Part shown: piece by piece, positions 6,709 through 11,390 of the stretch
How the letters are laid out: each line of letters starts with the position of its first letter
Position numbering within the stretch: position 1 is the stretch's first letter
Assembly (NCBI GenBank): GCA_937124525.1
Contig: CAKZLA010000077.1
Span: forward strand, 1-11,390
DNA from: an uncultured Desulfobacterium sp.
GTDB taxonomy: Bacteria; Desulfobacterota; Desulfobacteria; Desulfobacterales; Desulfobacteraceae
Length of the DNA: 11,390 nt
Direction of reading: 5' to 3'
The notes under the pieces: model-generated
Database searches by the model: none
The model's input: only the letters and a program-made list of their open reading frames with translations
Told to the model about the DNA's origin: nothing
Program-made: the position numbers and the translations under genes

Positions 6709-7308
6709 ATGGTGGACAACGGCATTTTACCTTTCTCGGAAATGAATCACCCCCGGTGCACCTGGGCTGGAAAAGACCCTGTGATGATACAATATCATGA
6801 CCATGAATGGGGGGTTCCTGTACACGACGACAGACAACTTTTTGAATTTTTGATACTTGAGGGAGCCCAGGCAGGGCTCAACTGGTCCACCATTCTTCAT
6901 AAAAGACCTGCCTATAAAGAGCTGTTTGATAATTTTGATCCCCACAGGGTTGCCGAATATACCGATTCAAAAATCGCAAAGCTGATCAGCAATCCGAACA
7001 TTGTGAGAAACCGGCTTAAAATCAATTCTGCTGTAACCAATGCCAAGGCATTCCTGGCAATTCAAAATACCTTCGGCTCCTTTGACCGATTCATCTGGAG
7101 CTTTGTTGATGGCATGACAATTCAAAACCAATATGCCAGGGAGTCTCAAGTTCCTTCTCAAACACAAATATCACGTAACATGTCGATGACACTTAAAAAA
7201 AGAGGATTTAAATTTGTAGGCCCCACCATCTGCTATGCATTCATGCAGGCAACAGGCATGGTCAATGATCACACCACCGACTGTTTCAGGCACAAAACGC
7301 TCAGTTGA
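6709..7308 (+). CDS. tag: DNA-3-methyladenine glycosylase I
   Basis: Tag removes 3-methyladenine from alkylated DNA as the first step of base-excision repair. The 199-residue protein has every family landmark. Zinc ligands Cys17, His30, His188 and Cys192 each sit exactly 13 residues later than in E. coli Tag (4, 17, 175, 179). Glu51 and Trp59 match the base-recognition Glu38 and Trp46. EWGVPVHDDRQLFE, LEGAQAGLNWSTIL and FVGPTICYAFMQATGMVNDH are nearly consensus. The ATG at 6709 is chosen because AAAGGAG lies 6 nt upstream. The frame stays open to an ATG at 6625, but those 28 residues have no family counterpart. It is monocistronic from the promoter at 6572-6600. Confidence 0.97.
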   Translation: MVDNGILPFSEMNHPRCTWAGKDPVMIQYHDHEWGVPVHDDRQLFEFLILEGAQAGLNWSTILHKRPAYKELFDNFDPHRVAEYTDSKIAKLISNPNIVRNRLKINSAVTNAKAFLAIQNTFGSFDRFIWSFVDGMTIQNQYARESQVPSQTQISRNMSMTLKKRGFKFVGPTICYAFMQATGMVNDHTTDCFRHKTLS

Positions 7309-7332
7309 GATATCCAAGGGCTTATTTTTTTC

Positions 7333-7360
7333 TTGACAATTCCCCTCAACGATTTACAAT
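7333..7360 (+). promoter_or_regulatory. Consensus-like promoter for the repeat lipoprotein gene
   Basis: A perfect TTGACA (7333-7338), a 16-bp spacer and TACAAT (7355-7360). A further TATAAT occurs at 7363-7368 but lacks a -35 at normal spacing. The start near 7367 implies a leader of about 325 nt before the ATG at 7694, which contains the large inverted repeat. Confidence 0.6.
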
Positions 7361-7363
7361 CGT
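7349..7363. promoter_or_regulatory. Palindromic operator candidate over the -10
   Basis: ACGATT-TAC-AATCGT is a perfect 6+3+6 inverted repeat that covers the -10 hexamer of the promoter at 7333-7360. That is the position expected for a repressor site. No regulator gene is present in the window. Confidence 0.4.
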
Positions 7364-7432
7364 ATAATATTTTAAAAAAAACAAACCTTTCAAAATTTGA
7401 TTTAGCTCTACGTTAAGATCAATAACCTGCAA

Positions 7433-7542
7433 TTCGCTCATTTTTTCATAACATGCTGAATTTATTAATACCAAAAAGTTGGACATCAAAAAATCATGCT
7501 GATATTTTGTTTTGATTACAACATGTTATAAAAATGAGCGAA
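7433..7542. repeat. Large 110-bp inverted repeat in the lipoprotein leader
   Basis: The left arm (7433-7458) begins TTCGCTCATTTTT and continues to ATAACATGCTG. The right arm (7519-7542) is its complement apart from a 2-nt insertion in the left arm and one C/T difference that still pairs as G-U in RNA, about 24 pairs in all. The 60-nt centre is AT-rich and repeats CATGCTGA from the left arm. No target duplication is visible. It could be a MITE remnant, a large mRNA hairpin, or a pair of protein sites. Confidence 0.6.
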
Positions 7543-7550
7543 AAGAGGGC

Positions 7551-7569
7551 AATAATTCAGCGAATTATT
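7551..7569. repeat. Perfect palindrome AATAATTC-AGC-GAATTATT
   Basis: An 8+3+8 perfect inverted repeat starting 9 bp after the large inverted repeat. Its AGCGAATT half echoes AATTCGCT at 7431-7438 on the other side, so the two structures may be related. It could be an operator or small leader hairpin. No gene or ribosome site is seen between 7570 and 7680. Confidence 0.35.
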
Positions 7570-7693
7570 TCATATCCATTTCATAAATTTTCTACCTTAC
7601 TGTGTGTCCGCATTGGCAAATCAATGGAAATAATAGATCTAAATCTATTTTTTTATGGGTGCCATAATTGCAATCTTAAAAAGGAGGCGTATT

Positions 7694-8842
7694 ATGAAAA
7701 AAATTATCGGGATAAAATGGCTGTTAATTGGCTTTATCATTGCATTTGGCCTTGGCGGCTGTGCATCAAACATGACTGAGGGAACGGATCAGGTCAAATT
7801 ACTCCAAAATGAACTGGTGAAAAAAAATCAGGAAATTTCAACCCTGGGTGCTGAGCTGAAAACAGCAGCAAAAAAACTTTCACAGACAGAAAAAAGTGCG
7901 GAGCAGGCTCAGTTTGAACTGGAAGAGCAGCAACGGGCAATGAACGAGGCAAAATTGATCAACACTGCCCCACTCCTTCCTCCCAACCCCAAAGTCGGGG
8001 AATGTTATGCAAGGGTATTTGTAACGCCTACATATGAAACCATGAAAGAAACCATACTCAAAAATCAAGCGTCTGAATATGTAAAAATCATCCCCGCAGA
8101 ATATGGTTACAAGGAAAAAAAGGTGCTTGTGAGGGAAGCCTCTGAGAAACTTCAAGTAATACCAGCCCAATACGGCTGGGAGACCGAAAAAGTTCTGGTC
8201 ACGGAAGCATCGTATAAAATGGTTGATGTCCCTGCAGAATACGACTGGGTTGAGGAAACCATTTTGATAAAACCTGCCCACACTGTATGGAAAAAGGGAA
8301 AAGGCCTGGTGGAAAAAGTGGACAACAATACCGGTGAAATCATGTGCCTTGTGGAGGTACCGGCAACCTATGAAACCGTTAAGAAAAGGACCCTTAAATC
8401 ACCGGCGACCTCCAGACGAATTGAAATTCCAGCCAAATATAATATGGTTAAACGAAAAACACTGATAGCACCCGCCACAGTGAGAAAAATTGTTATTCCT
8501 GCTGAATACAAAACTGTCAAGGTTCGAGAAATGATTACGCCGCCCATGGAAAAACGGGTCACTATCCCTGCTGAATATACCACCATTGAAAGGACAAAAA
8601 AACTCACCGATGGCAAGCTTGAATGGCGCAGGGTGCTGTGCGAAACCAATATGGGTGAGGATATTATCGCAAGATTACAAACCGCACTGAGGGATAATGG
8701 GCACGACCCCGTATTCATAGACGGTGTCGTGGGTTGGAGAACCATGAAAGCCTTGAAAGCCTACCAGAAAGAAAAGGGCTTGGCCGTGGGGAATATAACC
8801 TATGAAACCCTGGAAAGCCTTAAAATAGTTCGAACCATGTAA
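7694..8842 (+). CDS. Repeat-rich lipoprotein with C-terminal peptidoglycan-binding domain
   Basis: The 382-residue product has a lipoprotein signal peptide with lipobox LGGC (Cys23), then a coiled-coil-like stretch (about 33-85). Eight repeats of the form IPAEYxxVxxxxLxxPAxxxxxx follow. Their tyrosines fall at 114, 137, 160, 183, 226, 249, 272 and 295: a strict 23-residue period, except one 43-residue step. After EWRRVLCETNM a PG_binding_1-type domain spans about 323-378 (RLQTALRDNGHDPVFIDGVVG, then MKALKAYQKEKGL). It is probably an outer-membrane or periplasmic anchor to peptidoglycan, perhaps a spacer or scaffold. I recall similar IPAEY-repeat proteins but no defined function. The ATG at 7694 has AAGGAGG 6 nt upstream; an earlier in-frame ATG at 7655 would spoil the signal peptide. 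Cys104, Cys218 and Cys316 could form disulfides. Confidence 0.9.
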   Translation: MKKIIGIKWLLIGFIIAFGLGGCASNMTEGTDQVKLLQNELVKKNQEISTLGAELKTAAKKLSQTEKSAEQAQFELEEQQRAMNEAKLINTAPLLPPNPKVGECYARVFVTPTYETMKETILKNQASEYVKIIPAEYGYKEKKVLVREASEKLQVIPAQYGWETEKVLVTEASYKMVDVPAEYDWVEETILIKPAHTVWKKGKGLVEKVDNNTGEIMCLVEVPATYETVKKRTLKSPATSRRIEIPAKYNMVKRKTLIAPATVRKIVIPAEYKTVKVREMITPPMEKRVTIPAEYTTIERTKKLTDGKLEWRRVLCETNMGEDIIARLQTALRDNGHDPVFIDGVVGWRTMKALKAYQKEKGLAVGNITYETLESLKIVRTM

Positions 8843-8853
8843 TGTAAAAATTT

Positions 8854-8879
8854 CCCCTATCCTCTGACAAGGATAGGGG
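8854..8879. terminator. Hairpin between convergent genes, likely terminator
   Basis: CCCCTATCCT (8854-8863) and AGGATAGGGG (8870-8879) form a perfect 10-bp stem with a 6-nt loop, 11 nt after the lipoprotein stop. On the plus strand no T-run follows. On the minus strand the stem is followed by AAATTTTT, so it fits better as terminator of the kor-transporter operon, and may work both ways. A second small hairpin (AACTCA/TGAGTT, 8982-8999) overlaps the transporter stop codon. Confidence 0.6.
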
Positions 8880-8997
8880 GGATTACGATATCATGACCCA
8901 CACCGGTTTTATCTCGTAAATCAATTCATCAAACGGTTGGAAAGTGCAATAATTTAAACTCATTCCTTAACCAGATTGGGCAACTCAAAAAAATGAG

Positions 8998-10140
8998 TTA
9001 TTCAGAAAACGCATTTCTCCAGTAAAGAAAAAGCATCAAGATCCCTCCTGCCATGGCAATGGCACCGCTTACCAGAAACAGATACCCCTTCCAGGAATCA
9101 TAGAACAGACCACTGAAAAAGAAACCCACCACCATGCCTGCCCCATAGGTGACCGCGTTGTTCACCGCCTGCCCAATGGTTTTCCCCCCCTGGGGTGAAA
9201 GCCTTTCAATGGCCAGGATACTTGCCACATGGAAGGCCCCATAGGTAAAGGCGTGGAGCAACTGGGAAAATAGAATCACCATGGAAGAGGAGGTCACAAA
9301 CAATATCCACCAGCGGAGCATGGCCGCACCAAAGGAGAACACCAGGACGCTGCGAATTTTAAAATGCCTGAAAATCCGGTCAGAGCCTGCCATGACACCA
9401 ATCTCGGCAAGGGACGCCAGGCCCCATGCCATACCGGTGAATCCGGTGGAGAGCCCCATGTCATCCAAATAAATGGAAAAAAAGCCATAATAGGCCCCAT
9501 GACTCACCAGCATGAGAAAGGCCGCCAGAAGAAACAAGCTGGTATTAAGGGAGAAAAAAGTGCTCAACCCGAATCCGGAAGGGCTTTTTCGCATTTTTTT
9601 CTCTCCCTTTGGCATGCCCAACCCCAGAAGAAACTGAAGACAACCGCCGGCCAGAATAAGAGGAATGATAAGCGTTGTTGAGGTATCGGACAATATGCGG
9701 CCCAGTCCCACTGCCATCAAAATAAAGGCAACGGAACCCCAGGCCCGGGAGGCCCCGTATTTTTTCTTTTCAGCCCCCAGAATATCCATGGCAAAGGCTT
9801 CAACAAAGGAAATAATGGGTGAAAAAAAGATTGAATGAACGGCAAGAATCATCAGGATGGGAATAAATTCCCGGGAAAAGAAAAGAAGGGACCACACCAG
9901 GGCGCTGGCAAGGGAACAAAACAGCAGGATGGATTTGCGGGCATTGAGCTTATCCGCCGCCATGGCCCATAATACCGGGAAAACCACCACCCCGGCAGTT
10001 TTCACGGTGGAGAGTACACCAATCTCCATCCCTGAAAAACCGAGGTGATGGCAAAACAGGTTAAAATAGGGAAGGAAAATCCCCAGGGTCCCAAAATAGA
10101 CAAAATAATGGGACCCCAATATCAATTTTAAGGGGTTCAA
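8998..10140 (-). CDS. MFS transporter, HcaT/LacY-like (MFS_1_like)
   Basis: A 380-residue inner-membrane carrier with about 12 hydrophobic segments. The N-terminus (YFVYFGTLGIFLPYFNLF, 12-29), FFSPIISFVEAFAMD (105-119), SRAWGSVAF (131-139), HGAYYGFFSIY (214-224) and LLHAFTYGAFHVA (294-306) closely follow the proton-coupled HcaT (3-phenylpropionate) transporter family. The substrate is unknown; an organic acid would be a reasonable guess. The start is TTG at 10138-10140, overlapping the korC stop as TTGA. No other ribosome site is clear, so translation probably depends on coupling to korC. This overlap puts the transporter in the 2-oxoacid oxidoreductase operon. Confidence 0.88.
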   Translation of the reverse strand: MNPLKLILGSHYFVYFGTLGIFLPYFNLFCHHLGFSGMEIGVLSTVKTAGVVVFPVLWAMAADKLNARKSILLFCSLASALVWSLLFFSREFIPILMILAVHSIFFSPIISFVEAFAMDILGAEKKKYGASRAWGSVAFILMAVGLGRILSDTSTTLIIPLILAGGCLQFLLGLGMPKGEKKMRKSPSGFGLSTFFSLNTSLFLLAAFLMLVSHGAYYGFFSIYLDDMGLSTGFTGMAWGLASLAEIGVMAGSDRIFRHFKIRSVLVFSFGAAMLRWWILFVTSSSMVILFSQLLHAFTYGAFHVASILAIERLSPQGGKTIGQAVNNAVTYGAGMVVGFFFSGLFYDSWKGYLFLVSGAIAMAGGILMLFLYWRNAFSE

Positions 10141-10682
10141 ATTGCCCGCAGGGCACCAAGATCCATGCCAAGATCCAGGGCCTTCTGGTTCATCTCAATG
10201 AAATCTTCGGGAACCCTTGATTTCAAGACTTCCATCACTGACGGTGGTTTCAAAATTTCAGTCACCCCGAGAACCGCCCCCAGCATGCATACATTAAACA
10301 CGATGGGCTTGCCGATTTCTTCCATCACGGTCTGGTACATGGGAAGCTCAATCTGCTTGGCATCCACCTTTTTGGTGGTGGTCACAAACCGGGAATCTGT
10401 GATGACGATGCCACCGGGCCGTACCAACTCCTTATAGGTGGTGTAGGCTTCCTGGGTGAGGCACACCAGGATATTGGCCTGATTCACCTCGGGAAACATA
10501 ATCTCAGCGTCTGAGATGATCACGTCACTCCGGGTGGACCCTCCCCGGGCTGCGGCCCCATAGGTCTGGGACTGGGTGGCATTTTTTCCTTCATGGATAA
10601 CAGCGGCTTCGGCCAGAATAATGGCGGCGGTGATGACGCCCTGACCCCCGGACCCTGAAAAAATCAGTCTGGTTCGTTTCAT
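10137..10682 (-). CDS. korC: 2-oxoglutarate (2-oxoacid):ferredoxin oxidoreductase, gamma subunit
   Basis: The 181-residue gamma subunit works with the alpha/beta subunits in CoA-dependent oxidative decarboxylation of 2-oxoglutarate, giving succinyl-CoA, CO2 and reduced ferredoxin. Motifs are GSGGQGVITAAIILAEAA (10-27), the family signature QTYGAAARGGSTRSDVIIS (39-57), then VCLTQEAY and the C-terminal KPIVFNVCMLGAVLG. The ATG overlaps the korB stop as ATGA (10679-10682), and its own stop overlaps the transporter start, so three genes are translationally chained. Specificity for 2-oxoglutarate rather than another 2-oxoacid is inferred from family resemblance only. Confidence 0.9.
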   Translation of the reverse strand: MKRTRLIFSGSGGQGVITAAIILAEAAVIHEGKNATQSQTYGAAARGGSTRSDVIISDAEIMFPEVNQANILVCLTQEAYTTYKELVRPGGIVITDSRFVTTTKKVDAKQIELPMYQTVMEEIGKPIVFNVCMLGAVLGVTEILKPPSVMEVLKSRVPEDFIEMNQKALDLGMDLGALRAI

Positions 10683-11390
10683 GCTTTTCTCCCCTTCATG
10701 GCTCTTTCAATCACTTTATCATACTCCTGGCAATACTCAGGCGCGTCATTGTCCACAAAAATACCCCGGGGAATGAGCAGGGGATTTTTTTCCAGGGCTT
10801 TGGAACCCAGTTTTGCAGTGGTATCTTTCTGGAATTCCAGCATCTGGGAGGCATTTCCCTCCTTGTTTTTACGCCCATAATGGGTGGGACACTGGGAGAG
10901 AATTTCCACCACGGAAAAGCCCTTATGCTCAATGGCTTTTTTCAGGACATCCACGGTTTCAAGGACGTGATAAGCCGTTGATCGGGCCACAAAGGAGGCT
11001 CCGGCAGCCGTGGCCAGTTTCACCACATCAAATTCGCTGTCAATGGTGGAATAGGGAGCTGTGGTGGCTTTTTTCCCGGGGCCTGACAAAGGAGAATACT
11101 GTCCCCCGGTCATGCCATAAATCCGGTTGTTCATCACAATGGCGGTGATGTCAATATTTCGTCTTGCCGCATGGATAAAATGGTTACCGCCAATGGCCAG
11201 TGCGTCTCCATCCCCCATGGGAACAATGAGTTTCAGCTCCGGCTTGCTCAGCTTTACCCCGGTGGCAAAGGCAAGGGCCCTGCCATGGATGGTGTGAAGG
11301 GAATGAAAATCCACATAGCCGGAAATACGAGCGGGACAGCCAATGCCAGAGGTCATGACCAGGTCTTCTTTATCCAGTTGGAGCTGGTCC
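10679..11390 (-). CDS. korB: 2-oxoglutarate (2-oxoacid):ferredoxin oxidoreductase, beta subunit, 5'-truncated
   Basis: The window holds the last 236 residues; the start is beyond the right edge, because the frame is open to 11390 with DQLQLDKEDLV before the first internal methionine (11356). The beta subunit carries thiamine diphosphate: the motif GDGDALAIGGN through RRNIDITAIVMNN is the GDG-to-NN TPP-binding fold. GIGCPARISGYVDF and SQCPTHYGR carry the cysteines that, in this family, help hold the 4Fe-4S cluster. RIYGMTGGQYSPLSG is typical of KorB. The missing alpha subunit (korA), and perhaps a ferredoxin-like korD, should lie upstream. The gene ends in an ATGA overlap with korC. Confidence 0.92.
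   Translation of the reverse strand, partial: DQLQLDKEDLVMTSGIGCPARISGYVDFHSLHTIHGRALAFATGVKLSKPELKLIVPMGDGDALAIGGNHFIHAARRNIDITAIVMNNRIYGMTGGQYSPLSGPGKKATTAPYSTIDSEFDVVKLATAAGASFVARSTAYHVLETVDVLKKAIEHKGFSVVEILSQCPTHYGRKNKEGNASQMLEFQKDTTAKLGSKALEKNPLLIPRGIFVDNDAPEYCQEYDKVIERAMKGRKA

Noticed and set aside
7534..7779. An 81-codon plus-strand open frame before the repeat lipoprotein
   Set aside because: It starts inside an inverted-repeat arm, has no ribosome site, overlaps the well-supported lipoprotein start in another frame, and resembles no family.

Overview
The window looks like chromosomal DNA of an anaerobic deltaproteobacterium of the Desulfobacteraceae type (Desulfobacter, Desulfobacula and relatives). 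This is an inference from the gene set: a ferredoxin-type 2-oxoacid oxidoreductase, a B12-binding-type radical SAM protein, a PanP-like decarboxylase and a 23-residue-repeat lipoprotein. Moderate GC with AT-rich intergenic DNA fits. No rRNA, tRNA, CRISPR array or complete insertion sequence is visible.

Layout from left to right. (1) 1-183, minus: N-terminal end of an AmpG-like permease, cut by the window edge, with an extended -10 promoter at 295-303. (2) 476-3414, minus: a three-gene cluster transcribed as rdgB (nucleotide-pool cleaning), a nitroreductase-family flavoprotein, and a radical SAM gene broken by a one-base frameshift near 1227. (3) 3415-4030: a 616-bp gap holding palindromes next to the rdgB start, one copy of a 106-bp MITE-like element with an 8-bp target duplication, a good promoter, and a leader with two adjacent hairpins. 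(4) 4031-4669, plus: an OmpA/YiaD-type lipoprotein. A second copy of the MITE-like element follows at 4690-4796, between convergent genes. (5) 4808-6445, minus: a PLP-dependent aspartate/glutamate decarboxylase (PanP-like), then 6709-7308, plus: tag, 3-methyladenine DNA glycosylase I, with a clear sigma70-type promoter. (6) 7309-7693: a regulatory gap with a consensus promoter, a palindrome over its -10, and a long 110-bp inverted repeat. (7) 7694-8842, plus: a lipoprotein made of eight 23-residue repeats in two blocks, ending in a peptidoglycan-binding domain. (8) 8998-11390, minus: korB (partial), korC and an HcaT-like MFS transporter, joined by 4-bp start/stop overlaps.

How the genes work together: KorBC with an off-window alpha subunit would form a ferredoxin-dependent 2-oxoglutarate (2-oxoacid) oxidoreductase of the oxidative TCA cycle, and the overlapping MFS gene is translationally tied to it. 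The two lipoproteins would tether the outer membrane to peptidoglycan, and AmpG would recycle muropeptides, so cell-wall functions recur though not as one operon. RdgB and Tag are both genome-maintenance enzymes.

The most noteworthy items are the paired MITE-like elements with different 8-bp target duplications, the exact 23-residue periodicity and internal duplication of the 7694-8842 lipoprotein, the frameshifted radical SAM gene, and the structured leaders upstream of both lipoprotein genes.
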